From Chloroflexota bacterium (lineage in GTDB: Bacteria; Chloroflexota; Anaerolineae; Anaerolineales; UBA4823), in NCBI GenBank assembly GCA_029265355.1, contig JAJUJL010000006.1:1-64000 (forward strand): DNA of 64,000 bases, given 5' to 3'. The first letter of the stretch is position 1, and each line of letters starts with the position of its first letter. The position numbers were made by a program, and so were the translations under genes. This document shows, in pieces, positions 39,624 through 47,778 of this stretch. Below the pieces are notes generated by a model. The model was not told where the DNA came from. It was given only the letters and a program-made list of their open reading frames with translations, and searched no databases.

Positions 39624-40769
39624 ATGATCAAACCATCCTTCACCATCGGAATAGAAGAAGAATACCAGATCATTGACCCGCAAACGCGAGAGCTGAAATC
39701 CTATATCACTCAACTGCTGGATGCGGGCAAAATGACGATGCGCGAGCAAATGAAAGCTGAAATGCACCAGTCGATGGTAGAGGTGGGCACGCAGATTTGC
39801 CATACCCCGTCTGAAGCCCGGGCGGAGCTGGTGCGCCTGCGCCGAGGCGTGATGGAACTTTCAGCTTCGCACGGATTAAAAATTGCTGCGGCGGGATCGC
39901 ACCCGTTCTCATCCTGGGTGACTCAGGAGATCACACCTTTCGAGCGCTATGCCGGTGTCAAGCAGGATATGCAGATGCTGGCGCAGCAGCTCTTGATTTT
40001 CGGTACCCACATCCATATCGGCATCGAGTCGCCTGAGATGCTGATCGATATCATGAATCCGATTCGTTACATGTTGCCGCACATCTTATGCCTGTCTACC
40101 AGCTCGCCCTTTTGGATGGGGCAGCCAACCGGATTGAAATCATACCGCAGCATTATCTTTCGCAATTTCCCGCGCACCGGTATCCCGCCGTTATTTCGAT
40201 CTGCGGCAGAATTTCGCGATTATGTGGATACCCTGGTCAAGACGCGCTGTATACCAGATGGAACCAAGGTGTGGTTCGATATCCGCCCGAACCACAATTA
40301 TCCAACCCTGGAAATACGCATCTGCGATGTATGTACGCGAGTGGACGAAGCGATCTGCATAGCTGCGATCATCCAGGCCTTGGCCTTCAAGATGTGGAAG
40401 CTACGCCGGGATAATATGAGCTTTCGCATCTATCCATCCGTCTTGATCGAAGAGAATAAGTGGCGGGCGGTGCGCTATGGTTTGGATGGCAAATTGATCG
40501 ATTTTGGCAAGCAAGAAGAGCTGCCGGCGCGCGACCTGATCCGCGAGCTGATCGATTGGTTTTTGGAGGATGTCAAAGATGAGTTCGGGGGTCGCTCTGA
40601 TATCGAGTATGCCTACCGAATACTCGACGAAGGCACCAGCGCAGATCGTCAGTTAGCAGTCTACCAGCGCACCGGTGACTTGAAAGCGGTGGTAGACCAG
40701 TTGATCGTTGAAACCGAGGAAGGGGTCATCGATCGTCCGGCCGAGTTGCGAGGAGATGAGCATGTCTGA
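39624..40769 (+). CDS. GCS2-family carboxylate-amine ligase
   Basis: A 381-aa product of the glutamate-cysteine ligase type 2 (YbdK-like) family: [19 protein letters not shown] with the metal-binding Glu residues, [43 protein letters not shown]. The family condenses a gamma- or alpha-carboxylate with an amine, as in gamma-glutamylcysteine formation, but many members have unknown substrates. The ATG at 39624 lies one base after the stop upstream. The gene ends within the start of the next. Confidence 0.88.
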   Translation: MIKPSFTIGIEEEYQIIDPQTRELKSYITQLLDAGKMTMREQMKAEMHQSMVEVGTQICHTPSEARAELVRLRRGVMELSASHGLKIAAAGSHPFSSWVTQEITPFERYAGVKQDMQMLAQQLLIFGTHIHIGIESPEMLIDIMNPIRYMLPHILCLSTSSPFWMGQPTGLKSYRSIIFRNFPRTGIPPLFRSAAEFRDYVDTLVKTRCIPDGTKVWFDIRPNHNYPTLEIRICDVCTRVDEAICIAAIIQALAFKMWKLRRDNMSFRIYPSVLIEENKWRAVRYGLDGKLIDFGKQEELPARDLIRELIDWFLEDVKDEFGGRSDIEYAYRILDEGTSADRQLAVYQRTGDLKAVVDQLIVETEEGVIDRPAELRGDEHV

Positions 40770-41967
40770 GAAGCAACCACTCACTATTCTTTGTCTCGCC
40801 AGTTACTACAAAGGCGTGGCGTTCTTGAGAACTGCCAAGCAGCTTGGCTGCACGGTGCTGTTGATCACCCGGGAGAGTATGGCAGGCGAGGATTGGCCGC
40901 ATGAGAGCATTGACGAAATATTCTACATGCCCAATTTGCGCACTCGCCCCGACATCCTGTACGCGGTCAGCTACATTGCACGCAGCCGGCCGATCGATTT
41001 AATCATTGCGCTGGATGATTATGATGTCGAAACGGCTGGGGCGTTGCGAGATCACCTGCGCATACCTGGCATGAGCGAGTCGCACGCGCGCCACTTTCGC
41101 GATAAGCTGACCATGCGCACATTGGCCCGAGAAGCAGGCATACCGATCCCGGAATTCACGGGCGTGTTCAACTATGATCGACTGCGAGAATTCATGCAGC
41201 GCGTGCCGCCACCCTGGTTGCTGAAGCCGCGCTCAGAGGCCAGCGCCATGGGCATTACCACGATCCACAGCGCCGATGAGCTGTGGCCGGTTTTGGATCG
41301 GCTGGGTGATGCGCAGTCATTTCACCTGTTGGAGCAATTCTTGCCCGGAGATGTTTTCCATGTGGATGGGCTGGTGCAAGATGGAAAGCTGATTTTTGCC
41401 GAAACGCATGGCTATGCACGCCCGCCAATGAGCGTGTACCAGGGTGGCGGAGTTTTTATGACCCGCACGCTGGAGCGCAATTCGAGCGCTTCGAAAGCGT
41501 TGGTGGCGCTGAACCGGCGCGTGCTGAAAGCGCTTGGGGCGGTGCGCGGCGCGACCCACGTCGAGTACATCCGCGCCCATGCTGATGGCAAATTTTATTT
41601 CCTGGAATGCGCTTCACGGGTGGGTGGAGCAAATATCGCTGAAGCGGTCGAGTTCGCCTCAGGCATTAACCTTTGGGCGGAGTGGGCAAAGATCGAGATT
41701 GCCCACCTGCGCGGCGAAACTTACCAGCTCCCCGAAACGCGCCGCCATTATGCAGGTTTAATTAACTGCCTTTCTCACCAGGAGTACCCGGATCTGTCGG
41801 CATACCAGGATGCAGAGGTGGTCTGGCGGTTGAAGAAAAAATACCACGCTGGAGTGATCTTGGCGTCGCCTGACTCTAAACGACTGGAGAATTTGCTCCA
41901 TGAGTATGGGCGTCGTTTCGAGCAAGACTTCCTGGCGGTGTTGCCGCCGCAGGAAAAAGGTCCCTAA
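40762..41967 (+). CDS. ATP-grasp ligase (carbamoyl-phosphate-synthase-like)
   Basis: A 401-aa product: an N-terminal domain ([24 protein letters not shown]), an ATP-grasp core ([70 protein letters not shown]) and a C-terminal cap. It resembles biotin-carboxylase/PurD-type ATP-grasp ligases used for dipeptides. The ATG at 40762 has AGGAG six bases before it and overlaps the GCS2 gene by eight bases. It is the last gene of the operon before the bidirectional terminator. Confidence 0.87.
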   Translation: MSEKQPLTILCLASYYKGVAFLRTAKQLGCTVLLITRESMAGEDWPHESIDEIFYMPNLRTRPDILYAVSYIARSRPIDLIIALDDYDVETAGALRDHLRIPGMSESHARHFRDKLTMRTLAREAGIPIPEFTGVFNYDRLREFMQRVPPPWLLKPRSEASAMGITTIHSADELWPVLDRLGDAQSFHLLEQFLPGDVFHVDGLVQDGKLIFAETHGYARPPMSVYQGGGVFMTRTLERNSSASKALVALNRRVLKALGAVRGATHVEYIRAHADGKFYFLECASRVGGANIAEAVEFASGINLWAEWAKIEIAHLRGETYQLPETRRHYAGLINCLSHQEYPDLSAYQDAEVVWRLKKKYHAGVILASPDSKRLENLLHEYGRRFEQDFLAVLPPQEKGP

Positions 41968-42001
41968 GCCGCTGCGTGGGATGGTGCAATTACAAAAAAG
42001 T

Positions 42002-42032
42002 CGCAGGGTCGAGCGCCTCGCTCGACCCTGCG
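42002..42032. terminator. Bidirectional terminator
   Basis: CGCAGGGTCGAGCG (42002-42015) pairs perfectly with CGCTCGACCCTGCG (42019-42032) over 14 bases with a three-base loop. A run of A at 41993-41999 gives a U-tract on the minus strand. It serves the convergent peptide-ligase operon and FKBP gene. Confidence 0.9.
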
Positions 42033-42061
42033 GGTGGCTTCTTCGTATAGAATTTTCAGGA

Positions 42062-43342
42062 TCAAGGATCGACTGAAATCAACTCAACTTCGAAAATAAG
42101 GGTTGCACCGGGGGGAATTACCCCACCGCTGCCCTGCTCGCCATAAGCCAGGTTGGCAGGGATCACGAGCTGGCGCTTGCCGCCGACTTTCATGCTCGCT
42201 ACGCCCTCGTCCCAGCCGGGGATGACATTTCCCACGCCCAGGGCAAAGCTGAAGGGTTCGCCGCGTTCGACCGAGCTGTCGAATACTGTGCCATCCTCCA
42301 ACCAGCCCGTATAATGTACGGTGACCACCTGACCCTGGGAGGGGGTGGCGCCATCGCCGACGACGATGTCATAGAATTTTAAGCCGCTCTCGGTGGTGGT
42401 GTACTGCTCTGGCGAAACCTTGGTCTGGGTGACGGGTTCTTTCACCTCGAGCAGCTCGATTTCCATGATGAGCGTGGAATTTGCCGGTATATTACCGGTG
42501 GCTTGATCTCCGAATGCCAACCCTGGCGGGATGAGCAGATAGCGTTTTCCGCCGACTTTCATATTGCGAACACCCTCGTCCCAGCCTGGGAATACCTGGT
42601 CGCCGCGACCGATGACAAAGGTGATGGGTTGGGATTCCTCCGAACGCGCCACATACTCTGGCGTTTCGGCCTGTATCCAAACTGTGTATCCTGTGGTGAC
42701 GATGGAGTTGGTGATCGCCACGGCGCCTTCGCCAATGGCCAGGTCGGCGTATTTTAGTCCGCTGGTTGTGGTGACCAGTTTATCTGCTGCAACGTTGGTC
42801 GGCTGCGGAGGTTTCTCGACAGTGAGCAGTTCAACTTCCAGGATGACCTGGCTGTTGGGTGGGATTTGTCGATAACCCTGCTCGCCGAACGCCAGCTCCG
42901 GAGGCAGCACCAGCTTGATCGTTCCACCCGCTTTCATTAAACCCAGGCCTTCTTCCCACCCAGGCAGGAGTTGATTGCGACCGTAAACGACCGTGACTGG
43001 CTCACCGCTGGTCTTGCTGTTGGCAAATTCGGTGCCATCGGGCAGCGTGCCAATGAAATTCATTGTGACCAGGTCGCCGGCTTCTGGCGCACGACCATTG
43101 CCCGCTTTCAGCTCCAGGTATTGCAGCCCGCTGGCGGTGGTGAGGGCGCCTTCCAGTAGGAAGGGTTCAGGTGTGCTCTCGGCTGTCGGAGGGAAGAAAG
43201 CTTCGAGCGTCGCAGGTGGGTTGGTTGCCGCGGCAGTGACCTCCGCCGGTGTACTCGTTTTTGCAGGGCTGCAAGATACCGTAAGTGCGAACAAAAGCAT
43301 CATCAGGATGGAGCGCCCCATCCAATTTCGTTTGTGAATCAC
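42062..43342 (-). CDS. FKBP-type peptidyl-prolyl isomerase lipoprotein with three domains
   Basis: A 426-aa protein with a lipoprotein signal (lipobox TVSC, Cys about 24) and three tandem FKBP domains (about 65-175, 190-305, 315-425). Each ends in the hydrophobic family strand ([39 protein letters not shown]). The first and third have the DGT(E/V)F loop; the second lacks it. It is likely a surface-anchored folding helper. The terminator at 42002 lies just after it. Confidence 0.9.
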   Translation of the reverse strand: MIHKRNWMGRSILMMLLFALTVSCSPAKTSTPAEVTAAATNPPATLEAFFPPTAESTPEPFLLEGALTTASGLQYLELKAGNGRAPEAGDLVTMNFIGTLPDGTEFANSKTSGEPVTVVYGRNQLLPGWEEGLGLMKAGGTIKLVLPPELAFGEQGYRQIPPNSQVILEVELLTVEKPPQPTNVAADKLVTTTSGLKYADLAIGEGAVAITNSIVTTGYTVWIQAETPEYVARSEESQPITFVIGRGDQVFPGWDEGVRNMKVGGKRYLLIPPGLAFGDQATGNIPANSTLIMEIELLEVKEPVTQTKVSPEQYTTTESGLKFYDIVVGDGATPSQGQVVTVHYTGWLEDGTVFDSSVERGEPFSFALGVGNVIPGWDEGVASMKVGGKRQLVIPANLAYGEQGSGGVIPPGATLIFEVELISVDP

Positions 43343-43520
43343 GATCTACTCCTGTCAGAAAGTGTAAGGGGGGAATGTTTCGTTGGTCACAATCACCCAA
43401 ATTCACCTGGATTGTATCACGATCCAGCATGCGAGAATGACCAACTAATTAATAGTCCGGTTAATTTACAGGGGAGGAGTGGTCGAGACTGCCCTGGCCA
43501 GTGGATGTCGAGGAGAGCGG

Positions 43521-44072
43521 CTATTGAAATGGTTGTAAGCAGGTATCGCAGATAATTTTGCCTTCACGTAAAACAGAGGCGGTCACCTGTATCGCTCGAG
43601 GCGGGTTGCAGGCGCAAGTTGCCAGCAGCCATGGCTCTCCGGCTTCGGCGTGCTCGAGCAGGTCCTCTACCAGGACCATGGCGCGAATGAGCGAGTAATT
43701 CTGGTCGATAGCTTTCGCCAGGCGTTCCAGGGCGGCTGACCATTTCAAGATGGCTTCCGAGGCCAGCATCCAGCATTTCTGTCCATCATAGGGGTCGATC
43801 ATAGAGATCAAGCCAAAGGCGCGCGCCGGCCGCGTGTACCACGGCGAAAAGCGGGAAACATTTTCCATAGCCTCTAAGATCATGTGCGCCAGCACCATTT
43901 TCGCTGCTTGGAAAGGTTTGGAGATGTCAACGTTTGCAAACAGTGTCTTGACATCCGGCAGACACCCGCCGGAGTCATAGGTGCAGCTAATTGTTTGCCA
44001 GATCCGTCCTAAAACATCATCCAGAAATTCGGCAGGATCTGTGACGGCGGGTGGTTGGGTCAGGTTTTCCAT
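43521..44072 (-). CDS. Unknown Cys-rich protein at the end of the hdr-met operon
   Basis: A 183-aa product not assigned to a family. The middle is helical (AKMVLAHMILEAMENV); the C terminus has CACNPP and CDTC, which could bind a metal or an iron-sulfur cluster. The ATG at 44072 is preceded by GGAGG; the frame extends upstream to 44147, where it overlaps the HdrCB gene. Its position as last gene of a conserved redox operon suggests a link to the reductase complex. Confidence 0.6.
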   Translation of the reverse strand: MENLTQPPAVTDPAEFLDDVLGRIWQTISCTYDSGGCLPDVKTLFANVDISKPFQAAKMVLAHMILEAMENVSRFSPWYTRPARAFGLISMIDPYDGQKCWMLASEAILKWSAALERLAKAIDQNYSLIRAMVLVEDLLEHAEAGEPWLLATCACNPPRAIQVTASVLREGKIICDTCLQPFQ

Positions 44073-44107
44073 ATCACCACCTCCATCTCTTCTCGGGGGA
44101 GCCCGGT

Positions 44108-45541
44108 TCACGCCCGGTAAAAGCCCTTCGATTCCAATAGCGGCCATGGGTCCACCATATTTTTCTGCAGCGCCGCAGCTTTGGGTGGTAAATCAAAGGC
44201 CAGCGCCATAAGCTGGGTGAAGTACAACACCGGCAGAGGCGCCGGCGGGGTTTCTGCCGCGGCTGTCATCTGGAACTGGCGCGCATCCAGATTGGTGTGG
44301 CAAAGTGGGCAGGCAACAATGATCATGTCCGCGCCGACCTGGCGTGCATGCTGTATGAGGGAGCCGCTCAATTTGAGCACGATATCGGGCCGCGTCAAGG
44401 AATGGGTCGCCCCGCAGCAAGTGGTTTTGTACGACCAATCGCGCACCTCTGCGCCTAAAGCGCGTACGATCTCATCCAGATCGGTGGGATTTTCAGGATT
44501 CTCTGCCTCGGTGACGTGTGGGGGACGGGTCAGCAGGCAGCCATAATACGTCACGACGCGCAGGCCTTGCAGTGGGCGTTTTACCCGCTGGCTGATTTTT
44601 TCTATTCCGGCATGCTTTAGCAAAGTCTGCGCCAGGGTATTCACCTGCACCAGGTCCTGGTAGCGATAGCCAATGCTCTTGGCGGCCTGCCGGCGAGCTT
44701 GCTCATGTTGGCGGATTTCATATTGGGCAGCCTTGTGGCGGTTGAAGCAAGCCGCGCAGGGCATGGTCACTTCGTGAAAACCGCTCTGCTCGATCAGGGA
44801 GAGGTTCTCCATCGGAAGGCGCAGGGCTGCTTCAGGGTCGGAGCGATGGGCGGCGCTGCTGCCGCAGCAAATCCAGCCACCAGGCTCGATCAGGCGAACA
44901 TCCAAAGCCTCACAGATGGCGCGGGTCGAAAGGTCAAACTCAGGTGAGGTGGAATGCAAAGAGCAGCCCGGATAATAGGCCACGGAATCGACAGCTTCTG
45001 GAAGGCGTTTTACCTTGCGCGGTGGGCGGGCGTAATGCGGCAGGAAAGGCATTTTGCGTTTTTGCAACATTCGCATGCCCAGGTCGAGGTCGCTGAACAG
45101 GTCACCAGTGCGCAGTTTCATTTCCGCGAGCAAGCCCAGCTCGTACGAGCGGCCCCACAGGCGTAGTTCGCGCATGAAAGCTTCGTTGAAGATCTTGATC
45201 TCGGAAACGGGCGGCGTATAACCCTGGGCCAGGGCTTCGCGGGTCAGGAAATCCATTATGGCAGCGATGTCCAACCCCTGCGGGCAGCGCGTGGTGCAGG
45301 TCTGGCACGAGGCGCACAGCCAGGGAGTTTGCGCCTTGAGAGCGATTTCCTCTTCGCCAAGTTGAACAGCGCGCATGATCTGGTTGGGTTGCCAGTCGAA
45401 GTACTCGGACAAGGGGCAGCCCGCGGAACATTTGATGCATTGGTAACATAGATAGACATTTTGCCCAAGCGCTTCCTGGATCGCGCGCGCCAGCGAGTCA
45501 TCGATGGTTATGGGTCTTTCGGTGAGGGGTTGCTCGGCCAT
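44108..45541 (-). CDS. HdrC-HdrB fusion (heterodisulfide reductase-like)
   Basis: A 477-aa fused electron-transfer subunit. The N-terminal HdrC part (about 1-190) has two [4Fe-4S] motifs, CYQCIKCSAGCP and CASCQTCTTRCP. The HdrB part (about 195-477) has two CCG domains: CSLHSTSP ... WICCGSSAAH ... PCAACFN and YYGCLLTRP ... TTCCGATHSL ... CPLCHTN, the site of the unusual non-cubane clusters. In acetogens HdrBC lies with MetVF and HdrA. Here the fused gene follows metF by 16 bases. Confidence 0.93.
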   Translation of the reverse strand: MAEQPLTERPITIDDSLARAIQEALGQNVYLCYQCIKCSAGCPLSEYFDWQPNQIMRAVQLGEEEIALKAQTPWLCASCQTCTTRCPQGLDIAAIMDFLTREALAQGYTPPVSEIKIFNEAFMRELRLWGRSYELGLLAEMKLRTGDLFSDLDLGMRMLQKRKMPFLPHYARPPRKVKRLPEAVDSVAYYPGCSLHSTSPEFDLSTRAICEALDVRLIEPGGWICCGSSAAHRSDPEAALRLPMENLSLIEQSGFHEVTMPCAACFNRHKAAQYEIRQHEQARRQAAKSIGYRYQDLVQVNTLAQTLLKHAGIEKISQRVKRPLQGLRVVTYYGCLLTRPPHVTEAENPENPTDLDEIVRALGAEVRDWSYKTTCCGATHSLTRPDIVLKLSGSLIQHARQVGADMIIVACPLCHTNLDARQFQMTAAAETPPAPLPVLYFTQLMALAFDLPPKAAALQKNMVDPWPLLESKGFYRA

Positions 45542-45557
45542 GGCGTTCCTCTTCCCT

Positions 45558-46589
45558 TCAATTGACCTGGGGCCGCGGGTAAAGTCCGGCGCCTTCGACG
45601 ATAGGCTTGACAGCCTCTTCCCATTCGATAGCCATGATATGTACGCCGGAAACGCCCTTGATCTGGCGGAGTTGCTGGATCAGCTCGATGCAAATTTGTA
45701 TGCCTTCTTGCTGCCAGGCGACCGTGCGCGCCTTCTTATCTTCTTTGGTCAATTCTTCCTTCTTTTTTCCGGCCCACGGCGCACCGGCGGCTTCCATCCG
45801 CTCGATCAGTGCGTCGGGAACCAGAATACCCGGCACCTGCTGCTGCATGTAGCGCGCCATGGTTGGGCTCTTGAGCGGACCCACACCTGCCAGGATGAAG
45901 GTTTGCTCGTGTAAGCCCAAGGCGCGCACCTTCTCCATGAATTTTGAGAATGCCTCCACGTCGTACACCAACTGGGTCTGGATGAAATTTGCTCCGGCTT
46001 TCACCTTTTTTCCCAGGCGATAAGGGCGAAACTCCACCGGACCGGCGAAAGGAGCCGCGGCAGCACCGATGAAAAAGCGCGGTTCGGCGCCCTTCAAGGG
46101 ATCGCCGCATTCGAAGACGTGCTCATCACGCATGGCGGCAACCATGTGAATCAACTGGATCGAGTCCATATCAAAGACATTTTTAGCCTGGGGGTGGTTG
46201 CCGAAGCTCTGGTGGTCGCCAGTCAGGCAGAGCACGTTGCGCAAACCCAGGGCGTACGCCCCGAGCAGGTCGCTCTGCATCGCCAGGCGGTTACGATCCC
46301 GGCAAGTCATCTGCATGACAGGTTCCAGGCCTTCTTGCAGGGCAATCGCCGCAGCGCCGATGCTGGACATGCGCACGATGGCGGTCTGGTTGTCGGTGAT
46401 GTTGACGGCATCGCAGTAGCCGCGCAAGAGAGCCGCCTTTTGACGGATGACCTGAGCGTCAGCGCTCTGGGGTGGTCCAAGCTCGGCAGTAACCGCAAAG
46501 TGACCGGCGCGCAGCACACGCTCCAGGTTTGACCCGGCCAGGTAACCATTGCTATGGGCTTTTTGTTCCAACGTGGTTTGATCGCTCAT
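45558..46589 (-). CDS. metF: Methylenetetrahydrofolate reductase, MetF subunit
   Basis: A 343-aa TIM-barrel flavoprotein reducing methylene-THF to methyl-THF. Visible family parts are FAVTAELGPPQSADAQVIRQKA, DAVNITDNQTAIVRMSS (FAD contacts), VMQMTCRDRNRLAMQSDLLGAYALG, LCLTGDHQSFG and GANFIQTQLVYDVEAF. It lies three bases after metV and is read with MetV and Hdr subunits, so the electron donor is likely the Hdr complex rather than NADH alone. Confidence 0.95.
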   Translation of the reverse strand: MSDQTTLEQKAHSNGYLAGSNLERVLRAGHFAVTAELGPPQSADAQVIRQKAALLRGYCDAVNITDNQTAIVRMSSIGAAAIALQEGLEPVMQMTCRDRNRLAMQSDLLGAYALGLRNVLCLTGDHQSFGNHPQAKNVFDMDSIQLIHMVAAMRDEHVFECGDPLKGAEPRFFIGAAAAPFAGPVEFRPYRLGKKVKAGANFIQTQLVYDVEAFSKFMEKVRALGLHEQTFILAGVGPLKSPTMARYMQQQVPGILVPDALIERMEAAGAPWAGKKKEELTKEDKKARTVAWQQEGIQICIELIQQLRQIKGVSGVHIMAIEWEEAVKPIVEGAGLYPRPQVN

Positions 46590-46592
46590 CGT

Positions 46593-47276
46593 CTATTCCT
46601 CCTTGGTGGGCAGCCTCAGGTCTTCTCGGACGATTTTGCGGGGACCGCCGTCGCGGGATGTGCGCCAATTCTTCGGTGGTTGAATCTCCATCAGAAGGTG
46701 CAGCTTATCCATGCTGAGCAGGCGGTCGTAGATCAATTGCCAGGCGCAGGGGGTGTCTGGGCTGATTTCGCAATGTCCATCCTCTGAACCGCCGCACGGA
46801 CCGTTCAGCAGAGATTTGGAACAGCGCGCGATTGGGCAGATGCCGCCGGTAAGCCCCAATATGCAATCCCCACAAGCCGCGCAGCGTTCCACCCATACAC
46901 CCTGCTCGCTGGGCAAACCCAGAAAGGTCGTATTTAAACCTGGTACCACCCATTTCTGCGGAAAGTGTTCCGCAATGGCTTGCACACCGATGCCGCAGCC
47001 CAGCGAAAGCACGATATCGGCTTGTTGTACCAGCTCGGCGATTTGATCCAGGTACTCCCATTCGCACTGGCGCTGGACGGTTTCATGGCGAATCTCTTGT
47101 GGTTTGCCGTCCAGGCGGGTGGACATACGCAGAGAGGCCGCCAATATGGCCGCTTCACGCTCGCCGCCGGCAAAACAAACGGTGACACAGGTGCCGCAGC
47201 CAACCACGAGCACGTTTTGGGCGTTGCTGATCAGAGCCTTAATCTCCTGCAATGGTTTTTGTTCGGCAACAATCAT
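46593..47276 (-). CDS. metV: MetV subunit of methylenetetrahydrofolate reductase
   Basis: A 227-aa iron-sulfur/zinc subunit (methylene-THF reductase C-terminal domain). It has CGTCVTVCFAGGERE (N-terminal Cys pair), LSLGCGIGVQAIAE, ERCAACGDCILGLTGGICPIARCSKSLLNGPCGG (multi-Cys cluster) and HCEISPDTPCAWQLIYDRL. In acetogens MetV holds clusters and a zinc and partners MetF. It lies 38 bases after the selenocysteine-containing mvhD. Confidence 0.93.
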   Translation of the reverse strand: MIVAEQKPLQEIKALISNAQNVLVVGCGTCVTVCFAGGEREAAILAASLRMSTRLDGKPQEIRHETVQRQCEWEYLDQIAELVQQADIVLSLGCGIGVQAIAEHFPQKWVVPGLNTTFLGLPSEQGVWVERCAACGDCILGLTGGICPIARCSKSLLNGPCGGSEDGHCEISPDTPCAWQLIYDRLLSMDKLHLLMEIQPPKNWRTSRDGGPRKIVREDLRLPTKEE

Positions 47277-47314
47277 TTTTACCTCCAGTTATTACGCTGC
47301 TCGATGACAGGATA

Positions 47315-47776
47315 TCACTCCGCTGAGTATGGCTTTTGCTTCAAGCGATTAGGACCAAGTTCCTGGATAAGTTGTGACATTTCTAGCGCCTTCTCGGCAA
47401 ACTGGCTGCCCATAGCGGAAGATAAGTTGTAGAAACGAACCCGCTGCTTCTCCAGGCCAATTTGCTCGAGGAGATGCTGTACTCGTTCAACTCTTCTTTT
47501 TGCGTTTACATTACCTTCCAGGTAATGACAGTCTCCGGGCAGTCAGCCTGCGACCATCACTCCATCCGCGCCTTGCTCGAAAGCATGCAGCACCATGAGC
47601 ACGTCCAATTTGCCCGAGCACGGCAATTGCACAATTTTGATCGAGGGTGGATATTGCATACGCAGAGTGCCTGCCAGGTCTGCAGCAGCGTAAGCGCAGT
47701 GCTCACAGGCATAACAAACAATTTGCTGCTGCCACACCTGGTTTGCTTCTCGGTTCCTGGTTACCTGTTGATCCAT
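47315..47776 (-). CDS. mvhD: MvhD-family iron-sulfur subunit, predicted selenoprotein (UGA = Sec78)
   Basis: Reading UGA at 47543-47545 as selenocysteine gives 153 aa, ending at TGA 47315-47317. The N-terminal part has IVCYACEHCAYAAADLAG and RMQYPPSIKIVQLPCSGKLD; after the UGA come LPGDCHYLEGNVNAKRRVERVQHLLEQIGL and FYNLSSAMGSQFAEKALEM, both strong family matches. UGA sits at the conserved Cys of GADGV-x3-C/U-x4-CH (the paralogue at 52452 has VACPIGNCHH). VhuD of methanogens, a homologue, is a known selenoprotein. A SECIS-like hairpin follows. A shorter call (47543-47776) would be a truncation artefact. It starts two bases after the HdrA gene. Confidence 0.85.
47509..47527 (-). promoter_or_regulatory. 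SECIS-like hairpin of the mvhD mRNA
   Basis: On the minus strand CATTACC and GGTAATG form a perfect seven-base stem with loop TGGAA. The loop begins 22 bases after the in-frame UGA and has G as its second base, which fits the bacterial SECIS rule (loop 16-37 bases after UGA with an early G). It lies inside the coding sequence, as bacterial SECIS elements do. Confidence 0.7.
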
Positions 47777-47778
47777 GA

